Program-made: the position numbers and the translations under genes
Shown here: in pieces, positions 1-7,233 of the stretch
Position numbering within the stretch: position 1 is the stretch's first letter
How the letters are laid out: each line of letters opens with the position of its first letter
Notes under the pieces: model-generated
What the model saw: the letters and a program-made list of their open reading frames with translations, nothing else
Databases searched by the model: none
Told to the model about the DNA's origin: nothing
Assembly: GCA_043770215.1 (NCBI GenBank)
Contig: JAYVIQ010000199.1
Coordinates: 1 to 9,480, forward strand
Origin: JAYVIQ01 sp043770215
GTDB taxonomy: Bacteria > Bacteroidota > Bacteroidia > Cytophagales > JAAEPT01
Length of the DNA: 9,480 bases
Reading direction: 5' to 3'

Positions 1-253
1 CGCTCTCGCTTTTGTTGCTGAAAAAGCAACAAAGAGCTCCGCTTCGATCCTTTTCGCAAAAAAAATAATAGGTACTGGTATCATTGCGGATATTCACAAA
101 ACTACTTTACTTTTTCAGTAGATCCTATTTATGTTCAAATACCTTTAAAAATTAGTTTTTGGCCTAATTCATTGAATTCTAGAGCAAGTACCTTAAATAC
201 TAGAGCTTGATTTAAACAAAAATAAATGCTTAAAAGTAATTAGGATAAATAAA
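1..253. other. Non-coding left-edge region
   Basis: No supportable gene is seen. Bases 1-57 are about half G+C (28 of 57 counted), clearly richer than the surrounding sequence, and carry a hairpin. The rest is AT-rich. The plus strand is open in one frame from 22 to a TGA at 208-210 (62 codons) but has no ATG, GTG or TTG near its beginning. A second frame is open from the edge at base 2 to a TAG at 119-121. Either could be the tail of a gene lying to the left or chance. The region lies downstream of the S41 protease gene, but no hairpin followed by a T-run was found that would terminate it. Confidence 0.5.
2..37. repeat. GC-rich inverted repeat (hairpin)
   Basis: TTTGTTGCT at 11-19 pairs perfectly with AGCAACAAA at 25-33 around the 5-base loop GAAAA. 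An outer pair, GCTCT at 2-6 with AGAGC, extends the structure if the left arm bulges. No T-run follows on either strand, so it is not a standard intrinsic terminator. It sits in a block of unusual composition that continues to about base 57. A dispersed intergenic repeat or a structured RNA element is possible; neither can be shown from one copy. Confidence 0.5.
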
Positions 254-1867
254 TTAGTTTTTTTTGTTAGCACTTGGGTTAAGAATATCTTTGCTTTTCT
301 TAAAAGTTCTAATGGCTTTAGTTATGTAAATGTCATTTATATTTACGAGTCTATACATACCGTTTGTACCCCAAATCACCTCTGCCAAATAAATTTTTAA
401 CTCCCTTTTTAACAAAAATGAGAGTCTAGTTACTTCTATTGGTGGGATTTTAAATTTATGGTTCTTACAGAATACTAGATACTCCTTTAACATCTTGTCA
501 CTAACTTTAAATGCTTTTGTATACTCATCCAAACCGTCTTTCTTAAGTTCTGGGCGAATGCTAAAATAAAAAACACCAAATTCTAAGAACAACTGTTGCT
601 CAAGCATTTTAGCAATAAAGGTATTGTTTAACGAAGTGTCTTTTGGTATGAAAACATCTGGATATACTCCCCCACCCCCATAAACAGTACGTTGGTTTGC
701 GGTATGGTATTTTAGAGAATCATTTTTAAATGCTTTTTCTTCATCGAAAAGCTCGCCCGTTTTTAGTCTACTTTTTGTATCAGCATAAGCCAAGTAAGGT
801 TTTTGTAAACACCTACCACTTGGACTAAAATACCTTGCTGTGGTAACTCTAACTTCAGACCCATCAAACAAAGCAAAAGGAGATTGAACCAATCCTTTAC
901 CAAAAGATCTTCTACCTATAATGACCGCTCTGTCATTGTCTTGCAAGCAAGCTGAAACAATTTCGGAAGCAGATGCAGAATTTTCGTTTATCAAAACAAT
1001 TAATTTTTGATATTCAAACTCTCCTACAAAAACACTTTTCTTTTTGTCTCTTACAATACCTCTGCTTTGGGTATAAACTATATCTTTGCCTTGTGGCAAA
1101 AATTCATCACAAATTTGTACGGCTGCTTCATAATAGCCTCCTCCATTGTCTCTTAAGTCTAATATCAATTGCTTTAAACCTTGCTTTTTTAAAGTCACCA
1201 ATTGGTTATGCAATTCATTCCCAGAATTTTCAGAAAACCGAGTAAGCTTTATATATCCTGTATTAAGGTCTATCATATATGCAAGGTCTACAGCGTCTAC
1301 AGGCACAATATCTCGTACTATTGTTATGTTTATTTCTTTATTAGTTACTTTTCTGTAGAGGCTTACTTTAGCTGTACTTCCTTTATCTCCTCTTATAAGA
1401 TTGGCAAAAACTGTTTGGTCTTCTATGGCAATCAAACCAACATCATTTACAGCTAAAATTCGATCTCCTGCCATAATACCGCTTTTATGGGCAGGTCCAT
1501 TTTTTATAACTTCTGTTACAAACAAAGTGTCTCTAATGTAGCTGTAGCGTACACCTATACCGCTTATTTCAGAATCTAACTTTGTTTTGGTAATCAAATC
1601 TCTTAAAGGGATATAACTAGAATGTGGATCTAACTCGCCTAATGTTTTGGCAATGCCCTTTTCAAACAGTTTGTTTATATCTACAGAATCTGCATACTCT
1701 TTGTCTATAAGCTGAAGTATGTTTCTAAATTTCTTAGAGGCAACCTGCACATCATCTGTAGCAAATTGGTATTTACTTACACTAAAACCAATTAAAATAC
1801 CTAAGCATACGCTTATAGCTACAATTAGTGGCAAATAAGGATGGTTAGATGTTTTATTTTCAGACAT
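254..1867 (-). CDS. S41 family C-terminal processing protease
   Basis: A membrane-anchored serine protease of the CtpA/Tsp (S41) family, which cuts substrates near their C-termini in the periplasm. The 537-residue protein has one N-terminal hydrophobic segment (about 12-30), a PDZ domain (about 100-170) with its G-I-G-V motif near 103-106, and the protease core. The core shows the NSASASEI motif. By spacing to E. coli Tsp the nucleophile is Ser299, the general base is Lys324 (SFGKG) and Asp310 is the conserved aspartate. The YGGGGVYPD motif (396-404) is typical of Bacteroidota members. A helical C-terminal extension (about 410-537) is also usual there. The gene begins 47 bp after gldF and is probably the last gene of the minus-strand operon. 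Its substrate is unknown. All catalytic residues are present, so it should be active. Confidence 0.95.
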   Translation of the reverse strand: MSENKTSNHPYLPLIVAISVCLGILIGFSVSKYQFATDDVQVASKKFRNILQLIDKEYADSVDINKLFEKGIAKTLGELDPHSSYIPLRDLITKTKLDSEISGIGVRYSYIRDTLFVTEVIKNGPAHKSGIMAGDRILAVNDVGLIAIEDQTVFANLIRGDKGSTAKVSLYRKVTNKEINITIVRDIVPVDAVDLAYMIDLNTGYIKLTRFSENSGNELHNQLVTLKKQGLKQLILDLRDNGGGYYEAAVQICDEFLPQGKDIVYTQSRGIVRDKKKSVFVGEFEYQKLIVLINENSASASEIVSACLQDNDRAVIIGRRSFGKGLVQSPFALFDGSEVRVTTARYFSPSGRCLQKPYLAYADTKSRLKTGELFDEEKAFKNDSLKYHTANQRTVYGGGGVYPDVFIPKDTSLNNTFIAKMLEQQLFLEFGVFYFSIRPELKKDGLDEYTKAFKVSDKMLKEYLVFCKNHKFKIPPIEVTRLSFLLKRELKIYLAEVIWGTNGMYRLVNINDIYITKAIRTFKKSKDILNPSANKKN

Positions 1868-1914
1868 TTATTTTAATAAATTAATTCATAAAAAATGCAA
1901 TACGTTACCTAAAT

Positions 1915-2640
1915 TTACCACTTTCTCATCAGCAATTTTACACGTGCAAGAGCAAGAAAAAAAATGCTAATAGAAATCAAAAATAATATATTTCTAGTAT
2001 CTAGTACACCAATACTTAACCCATTGTAATGGTTTGCTAAACTCATTTCACCTATAAAAAATCCGACATAACCATCTGGCAATAAATTACCTAAGTACTG
2101 TAAGCCTTCATAAAGCATCAAAGAAATAAACCCTGAGAGTATAAAAGCAACAATTTGATTTTCTGTAAGGCTAGATGTCCAAATACCTATACTTGTAAAC
2201 GCAAAAGCCAATAAAATTAGCCCGCAATAAGACCCAACTGCCCTAGCAACATCTATATTACCAACTGGATTACCCAGATGATAAACAGAGAAAAAATATA
2301 TTAGGGTAGGCAACAGTGCCACCAAAACCAAACTTACACTTGCCAAATATTTACCTAAAACAAGTTGCCACTCGCTCAAAGGTTTTGTTAAAAGTAATTC
2401 TAAAGTACCTTCTTTTAACTCTTCTGAAAAAGTACGCATAGTTACCGCAGGTATCAAAAACATAAATACATAAGGAGTTACTTGAAACACCAAACTCAAA
2501 TCTGCCTCCTCTACCTCAAAAATATTTGGGCTAAAAACCCACACATAAAGGCCTATTCCTGTTAAGAAAATACCAATAACTAAATACGCTATAAGTGAGT
2601 TGAATAGAGATTTCAATTCCTTAAGATAAATACTAATCAT
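1915..2640 (-). CDS. gldF: Gliding motility ABC transporter permease GldF
   Basis: Inner-membrane permease of the Gld ABC transporter (GldA-GldF-GldG), which F. johnsoniae needs for gliding; the transported substrate is not established. The 241-residue length equals that usual for GldF. About six hydrophobic segments can be seen (roughly 17-36, 53-69, 99-120, 136-155, 162-180, 217-232). The cytoplasmic loop at 68-97 holds the ABC-2 permease signature, with MRTFSEELKEGTLELLLT followed by PLSEWQ, as in GldF proteins. The start lies 2 bp after the gldA stop, so the two are almost certainly co-translated. A gldG gene normally follows gldF; none does here. A generic ABC-2 permease is the alternative, but the signature and the gldA neighbour favour GldF. 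Confidence 0.9.
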   Translation of the reverse strand: MISIYLKELKSLFNSLIAYLVIGIFLTGIGLYVWVFSPNIFEVEEADLSLVFQVTPYVFMFLIPAVTMRTFSEELKEGTLELLLTKPLSEWQLVLGKYLASVSLVLVALLPTLIYFFSVYHLGNPVGNIDVARAVGSYCGLILLAFAFTSIGIWTSSLTENQIVAFILSGFISLMLYEGLQYLGNLLPDGYVGFFIGEMSLANHYNGLSIGVLDTRNILFLISISIFFLALARVKLLMRKW

Positions 2641-2642
2641 CT

Positions 2643-3554
2643 TTATTTTGTTACGTTTCTAAATACTTCTTCTAATGTTTTTTCTTCTTCATACACTTCT
2701 AACAATGGCATATCTAAGCCAATACAATGTTTTATGAGTGCATTGCGTATGTCTAAATCAGACTTTGCATAGACGCAATATTGATTTTCTTTTACAAGTA
2801 CTATTCTAAAAACAAAGTCTAAATTTTGAATGCTTTCTAATCCTATAGCACTTGAAAATGTCAAATATGTTCTTTTTTCATTTTGTTCTTCTTTGGTAAT
2901 ATTTACTACATCATCATTTGCAACAAGTGCTCCTTTGTTTATAATAATCACTTTATCGCACAGGGCTTGCACCTCTTGCATAATGTGGGTAGAAAGAATA
3001 ACCGTTTTGTCTTTGCTGATGTTTTTGATTAAAGTTCTTATCTCTAGTAGCTGATTAGGGTCCAAACCTGTAGTTGGTTCATCAAGAATCAATACTTCTG
3101 GGTCATGGACCAGGGCTTGTGCCAAACCAACTCTTTGTCTATATCCTTTAGAGAGTTGACCTATTTTCTTATTTTGTTCTAAGGTTAAACCACAAAGGGC
3201 AATCATTTCTTTTATACGAGCCTTTGCGTTTGTACCTTTTAAGTTATGTAATCCTGCTACAACTTCTAAATATTCGTGTACGTACATATCATGATACAAC
3301 GGATTGTGCTCAGGAAGATATCCAATTTTTTGGCGTACTTCTAAAGGATTTGTTTCTACATTTAAACCACATACCTCTACAACTCCACTGGTTTGTGGAT
3401 TAAAGCATGTGATGATTTTCATTGTAGTAGATTTACCTGCTCCGTTAGGCCCTAAAAAACCAGTGATTTGACCTTTTTCTGCTGTAAAACTTATATTGTT
3501 TACTGCATTTTGTACACCGAATGTTTTTACTAAGTCTTTTACTACTACAGACAT
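2643..3554 (-). CDS. gldA: Gliding motility ABC transporter ATPase GldA
   Basis: Cytoplasmic ATP-binding subunit that powers the GldF-type permease. All ABC motifs are intact in the 303-residue protein: Walker A GPNGAGKST (35-43), signature LSKGY (134-138), Walker B VLILDEP (154-160), D-loop GLDP (163-166) and the H-loop His190 in STH. The Q-loop position reads GYLPEHNP (78-85), with Glu in place of the usual Gln, as in some other ABC-2 ATPases of this type. The C-terminal domain (about 225-303) is of the kind seen in gliding and Nod-type exporters. The gene starts 29 bp after porT and ends 2 bp before gldF. Length and the partner permease fit GldA; a related ABC-2 exporter ATPase cannot be fully excluded. 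Confidence 0.9.
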   Translation of the reverse strand: MSVVVKDLVKTFGVQNAVNNISFTAEKGQITGFLGPNGAGKSTTMKIITCFNPQTSGVVEVCGLNVETNPLEVRQKIGYLPEHNPLYHDMYVHEYLEVVAGLHNLKGTNAKARIKEMIALCGLTLEQNKKIGQLSKGYRQRVGLAQALVHDPEVLILDEPTTGLDPNQLLEIRTLIKNISKDKTVILSTHIMQEVQALCDKVIIINKGALVANDDVVNITKEEQNEKRTYLTFSSAIGLESIQNLDFVFRIVLVKENQYCVYAKSDLDIRNALIKHCIGLDMPLLEVYEEEKTLEEVFRNVTK

Positions 3555-3583
3555 ATATAAATTAAAACTTATTTTTGATAATA

Positions 3584-4306
3584 CTATTCAAATAAAATGG
3601 ATAAAGATACATTGAATGGCTTAACAGTCTTTAAAGACTCGGTAAGCAAATTATCTTGTCTTTTTAGCATGTCTGTAAGCCCCAATGAAAACCTTAATTC
3701 TGGTGCAAATTTAAAAAGTGCTTGGTATGAGTCAAACCCAATACCATAATCTAAGGCTAAATTTACTACGCTAGTACCCAATTGATTGCTTCTGTTTTGT
3801 CTTTTTTTAGCCCCAACTTCAAAGCTAGGTTTTAGACCACCTATCATGTATAATCTACTATTCAATCTCCTATGACTCTTGTACTTTATAAGCAAAGGTA
3901 ATTCTATTACAGAGGCTTGAAAATCTACTGAAATTGGTTTTGCTGGAGATTTAAATACAAATTTTATTTCTCTTTCGTAAAAAGAAACCATAGGCAATGC
4001 TCTAAAATCCAAATATTCAGAGAGCCTAAGATTAAAAATAAACCCCACTTGAAATCCTGTTTTACCTACTGCATACAAATTTTTTACAGTATCTTTTTGG
4101 ACAAAGTTATCTGATTGGACTAATTTAAATGTACTATAATTTAAACCTAAGTGGTACCCAAAATGTATTTTTTGTTTATCGTACTCAGGTAAGTTATACC
4201 TATGATCTATTTGTGAAGTAAGAGAAGAAAATAGAAATACACATCCAAAAAAAACTATTTTTCTCCTATATATATTGAGCTTACTCCTAATGTAAGTGTT
4301 TTGCAT
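3584..4306 (-). CDS. porT: PorT/SprT, type IX secretion outer-membrane protein
   Basis: An outer-membrane beta-barrel protein required for type IX secretion (PorT in Porphyromonas, SprT in Flavobacterium). At 240 residues it has the usual length. The N-terminus holds a signal peptide: a basic stretch (RSK, YRRK), a hydrophobic core at about 17-29 and likely cleavage near residue 32. The mature protein opens with NLPEYDKQKIHFGYHLGLN (38-56), the characteristic PorT beginning, followed by alternating amphipathic strands up to the terminal FNVSLSILFE, which ends in the aromatic-rich way of outer-membrane barrels. The ATG lies inside ubiE, giving a 52-bp overlap in another frame. No ATG, GTG or TTG in frame lies between it and the signal core, so this start seems forced. 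A T8 tract falls at 4247-4254, early in the signal peptide. Confidence 0.88.
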   Translation of the reverse strand: MQNTYIRSKLNIYRRKIVFFGCVFLFSSLTSQIDHRYNLPEYDKQKIHFGYHLGLNYSTFKLVQSDNFVQKDTVKNLYAVGKTGFQVGFIFNLRLSEYLDFRALPMVSFYEREIKFVFKSPAKPISVDFQASVIELPLLIKYKSHRRLNSRLYMIGGLKPSFEVGAKKRQNRSNQLGTSVVNLALDYGIGFDSYQALFKFAPELRFSLGLTDMLKRQDNLLTESLKTVKPFNVSLSILFE

Positions 4307-4980
4307 TTTGTCTTTTTATAGTTCAATTCGTCTAGTAAATCTGTAAATGCTTTGCCGTTTGGAAAAGCATTTACGGACTCTGGCAAATACGTATATGCCG
4401 AGTTATCTTTTGAAATAATCTTCCCAAGTGTTGGCAATATATAACGAAAATAGAATTGATAAAATTGCTTGAAAGGAAAAGAAGTTGGCTTAGAAAATTC
4501 TAAAACAATTAAAACACCATCTTTTTTTAATACTCTATAAATTTCTTCCAACCCTTTTTTTAAGTTCTCAAAATTTCTAACACCAAATGACACTATGACT
4601 GCATCAAAACTATTAGAATCAAACCTCATGTTTTCAGAATCTCCTAATTCTAGACTTATAATTTTATCTAGCCCTCTTTTTTTTAATTTAGCAATTCCAA
4701 AATCAAGCATTCCCTGAGAAATATCTATTCCTATAATTTTTTTAGGTTTTACAGCTAAAGCTTCTATGGCAAAATCTGCTGTACCTGTTGCTATGTCAAG
4801 GATAGTAGCTGGATGGTAATTTTTGAGTATTTTTACCGCTTTTTTTCTCCAGAGAATATCTATACCAAAGCTTAAAAAATGATTTAGAAAATCATATTTA
4901 GGGCTTATGTTATTGAACATTTCGGCAACTTGTTCTTTTTTGCCTGTTTCTTTGTTTTTATAAGGAAGTACTGTACTCAC
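4255..4980 (-). CDS. ubiE: Demethylmenaquinone methyltransferase UbiE/MenG
   Basis: SAM-dependent C-methyltransferase that makes menaquinone from demethylmenaquinone, the last step of the pathway (the family also acts on a ubiquinone precursor in proteobacteria). The 241 residues match the family throughout: KKEQVAEMFNNISPKYDFLN (14-33), SAM motif I LDIATGTADF (61-70), Asp86 in GIDIS binding the ribose, GDSENMRF (113-120), FGVRNFENL (132-140) and EFSKP (161-165). The start is GTG: the upstream frame is open to the previous gene but has no other start codon, and the next Met, residue 21, lies inside the conserved N-terminus. It follows the PorE-like gene by 57 bp, and its last 52 bp overlap porT. 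In the Bacteroidota menaquinone is the expected quinone, so MenG is the better functional name. Confidence 0.95.
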   Translation of the reverse strand: MSTVLPYKNKETGKKEQVAEMFNNISPKYDFLNHFLSFGIDILWRKKAVKILKNYHPATILDIATGTADFAIEALAVKPKKIIGIDISQGMLDFGIAKLKKRGLDKIISLELGDSENMRFDSNSFDAVIVSFGVRNFENLKKGLEEIYRVLKKDGVLIVLEFSKPTSFPFKQFYQFYFRYILPTLGKIISKDNSAYTYLPESVNAFPNGKAFTDLLDELNYKKTKCKTLTLGVSSIYIGEK

Positions 4981-5006
4981 AGGATAGGATTGTCTAGAAT
5001 TTTGCT

Positions 5007-5014
5007 CAAATATA
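5007..5014 (-). promoter_or_regulatory. Candidate -7 promoter box upstream of ubiE
   Basis: Read on the minus strand, 5014 to 5007 is TATATTTG, a full match to the Bacteroidota primary sigma -7 consensus TAnnTTTG. A start of transcription just below 5007 would leave a leader of about 20 bases before the ubiE GTG at 4980. The -33 position, 19 bases upstream, reads TAC rather than TTG, so only half of the promoter is convincing. It would let ubiE-porT-gldA-gldF-protease be transcribed apart from the PorE-like gene. Confidence 0.45.
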
Positions 5015-5037
5015 AGGTATAATTGTATTAAATGTAG

Positions 5038-7134
5038 CTAGTGAGGTATGATAATAAATTCTGTACGTCTATTTAATTCTCTTCCTTCTGCTTCGTCATC
5101 ATTTGTAGCCAACGGATGGTCTTCTCCATATCCAATGGCTTTTACTCTTTTTGCATCTATTCCTTTGGCAATTAAGGCATTTCTTACCGCATTTGCTCTA
5201 GTTTGAGATAATTCTTTGTTGTAAGAGTCACCACCTATAAAATCTGTATGTCCTGCAATTTCTATATGCATTTTTGGAGATGCTATTAGCATATTGAAAA
5301 GTTTATCTATTTCTGCAAATGAAGAAGGTGTTAGTGTGCATTTATTAAATCCAAAGTATATATTTTTCAATGGCCTAATTTCCATAATTTTAGTAGGGGT
5401 TAGTTTAACAACAATAGTTACTTTTCCGTTGTTGGTTGAGGTGCTTATAGTATGAATGGTGTTTTGGAAAAAATAACCACTAGCCTCAGAACTTATGGAA
5501 AGTTGTTCATTTTTGGTGTAATCGAAATCAAAAGTATAGATTCCATTTGTTGTTTTGCCATTAGAAATAATTTGGGAATGATTGTTTAATTTTACTTCTG
5601 TGGTACCGTTAATTATTTTACCTTTGGCGTCTACAAGTTTTATGTCTACTTTGCAAAAGTAATTTTTTACTTCGGGCTTAGTTTCTAATACGTTTTCAGG
5701 CATTAAGGTATTGGTTGTATTTGATAGGTTTTCTTTTAAGGTATCTGATGGCAATATGCTATTTACAACACTTAATTCTTCTTTAGACAAGGTATCTTCA
5801 GGTACATACGCCATTTCTTCTTCCATTATTTTGTCTAATGAAAGTATTTTGTAAATATCATTTCCTCCGTAGCTATCTTCTTTATATGTGGCATAGTATC
5901 CGGTTTTTCCGTCTGCTGTAAGAGACATAAAAACATCGTCATCTGTAGAGTTTACTGGCATACCTAAGTTAAATGGTTCACTCCAAGTATTGTTGCTTTC
6001 ATTAAAAGAGGATTCAAAAAGATCATATCCACCCATACCTTTATGGCCTTTAGAGGCAAAGTAAAGAATGTTGTTTTTGATGTCATAAAAAGGAGCTTCT
6101 TCATCAAATGAAGAGTTAATATTTACACCTAAATTTTTTGGGGTTTCTATACAGTTTAGATCTGCATCAAGATCGCAATAATAAATGTCTTTCCCCCCCA
6201 TACCGCCTAGCATAGAAGATGTAAAAAACATCATTTTGCTATCAGAAGTAATTGAAAGTGAAGACTCTACAAATTCAGTATTGAGTAAGGCTATAGGTTT
6301 TGGTTCATCCCAAGTACCCTCATTTTTTTTGTTAGAATAGTAGATATCACCGTTATTTTCAGAAGAATATACATATAATTTTTTCCCATCTGGTGAGAGG
6401 TTTATTGCAGAGTTATGTCCAGCATCCACAACTGGCGATCCCAAATTAAGGGGTGCTGTCCAAGCTCCATCCACAAATGTAGAATGCCAGATATCTTCGA
6501 AAAATTGATTATCTACATTTTTTTCAGAACTAAAACCACCATCTCTTTTGGAGGTGAAATAAATTTCATTATTATCACTTGAAATGGCTGGTCCATAATC
6601 TTCATACTTTGAATTTATTAAAGGACCCAAATTTTCTATTTTAACCCTAAGAGGTTTGGAGATAAATTCTTTTCCGTTTGTGCACTCAAAAATCTTTCTC
6701 TCTGTGTTAGAAATTTCTGTATTTACGTCTATTCCTATGTAATCTCTTCTGTTTACCTCTAACTCTAGTTTATATTTGTTATAAAACTCAATGGCTTTGT
6801 CAAATTGATATGATTGATGATAAGATTCTCCAATATGATAATATATTTTGGTGTTAAAAGTAGGGTCTAACTCATACGTTTTTAAGAATTTATCAATGGC
6901 TTGATTTTTACAACAGGTGGTTTGTAATAGCGTTTTGCCTGCCATAAAATTTGCTTCTACATTGTTTGGATTAATTTCTAAGGCTTTTTTGTATAAGATA
7001 AGTGCGTCTGTATAATCTCCTGCTTTGAACATATCATTTGCTAAAAGAGTTTTATCTCTATCTTCTTGTGCAAATGAAAGTTGACCAAAAAATAGTAATA
7101 ACAAACCTAGACCAATAAATTCAAACTTTTTCAT
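5038..7134 (-). CDS. PorE-like protein: TPR, beta-propeller, OmpA domains
   Basis: A secreted periplasmic protein likely to hold a complex to the cell wall. The 698 residues begin with a signal peptide whose SFA-Q site predicts cleavage after Ala22; there is no lipobox cysteine. Next come TPR-type helices (about 25-125), five PD40/WD40-like blades (about 177-218, 238-270, 288-323, 341-378, 396-430), a linker with two related motifs (PEDTLSKEELS and PSDTLKENLS), a carboxypeptidase-regulatory-like beta domain (about 492-580) and a C-terminal OmpA domain (about 588-698). In the last, Asp631 of GHTD and Arg646 of TRANAV have the spacing of residues that bind diaminopimelate in OmpA. This order is that of PorE of the type IX secretion system, and porT lies two genes downstream. 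Such proteins have several paralogues in Bacteroidota, so PorE itself is an inference. It is probably the first gene of the minus-strand block. Confidence 0.85.
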   Translation of the reverse strand: MKKFEFIGLGLLLLFFGQLSFAQEDRDKTLLANDMFKAGDYTDALILYKKALEINPNNVEANFMAGKTLLQTTCCKNQAIDKFLKTYELDPTFNTKIYYHIGESYHQSYQFDKAIEFYNKYKLELEVNRRDYIGIDVNTEISNTERKIFECTNGKEFISKPLRVKIENLGPLINSKYEDYGPAISSDNNEIYFTSKRDGGFSSEKNVDNQFFEDIWHSTFVDGAWTAPLNLGSPVVDAGHNSAINLSPDGKKLYVYSSENNGDIYYSNKKNEGTWDEPKPIALLNTEFVESSLSITSDSKMMFFTSSMLGGMGGKDIYYCDLDADLNCIETPKNLGVNINSSFDEEAPFYDIKNNILYFASKGHKGMGGYDLFESSFNESNNTWSEPFNLGMPVNSTDDDVFMSLTADGKTGYYATYKEDSYGGNDIYKILSLDKIMEEEMAYVPEDTLSKEELSVVNSILPSDTLKENLSNTTNTLMPENVLETKPEVKNYFCKVDIKLVDAKGKIINGTTEVKLNNHSQIISNGKTTNGIYTFDFDYTKNEQLSISSEASGYFFQNTIHTISTSTNNGKVTIVVKLTPTKIMEIRPLKNIYFGFNKCTLTPSSFAEIDKLFNMLIASPKMHIEIAGHTDFIGGDSYNKELSQTRANAVRNALIAKGIDAKRVKAIGYGEDHPLATNDDEAEGRELNRRTEFIIIPH

Positions 7135-7191
7135 ATCTATATCTTGCTATAAAGATTTTATCCTAATTTATAAAGTTGCTAAACTTTATTG

Positions 7192-7221
7192 AATTTTCCA
7201 CACTTTAAATCAATTTTCCAC
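7192..7221. repeat. Paired direct repeat AATTTTCCAC in divergent spacer
   Basis: AATTTTCCAC occurs at 7192-7201 and again at 7212-7221, exactly 20 bp apart, about two helical turns, in the 99-bp spacer between the divergent PorE-like gene and engB. The first copy runs on to TTTTCCACA (7194-7202), which fits the relaxed DnaA-box pattern TTWTNCACA; the second ends in G and misses it by one base. It may be a binding site for a regulator of one or both genes. Nothing in the window identifies the protein. Confidence 0.35.
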
Positions 7222-7233
7222 GATATTTGTAGT

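Noticed and set aside
11..33. Hairpin considered as terminator of the S41 protease operon
   Set aside because: It is over 200 bp from the stop codon and no T-run follows it on the minus strand.
973..1456. Three overlapping plus-strand open frames of 70-90 codons
   Set aside because: They are antisense to the S41 protease core, whose motifs are intact, and resemble no known protein.
2830..3054. Plus-strand 74-codon open frame
   Set aside because: Antisense to gldA with no recognisable domain.
3564..3592. Possible gldA promoter (TTTG, 17-base spacer, TAAGTTTT)
   Set aside because: The last -7 base is wrong, the spacing is short and it would leave almost no leader before the gldA ATG.
7181..7213. 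Possible promoter for the PorE-like gene on the minus strand (TTG, 22-base spacer, TAAAGTTT)
   Set aside because: The -7 box departs from TAnnTTTG and the spacer is long; similar matches are easy to find in AT-rich DNA.
7192..7221. DnaA-like boxes considered as part of a replication origin
   Set aside because: Only one full match to a relaxed pattern, with no cluster of boxes and no dnaA, dnaN or similar origin-linked gene in the window.
7189..7233. N-terminal extension of EngB from a TTG at 7189
   Set aside because: It would add 15 residues not expected for the family, read from the repeat-bearing spacer, while the ATG at 7234 gives the normal EngB length and start.
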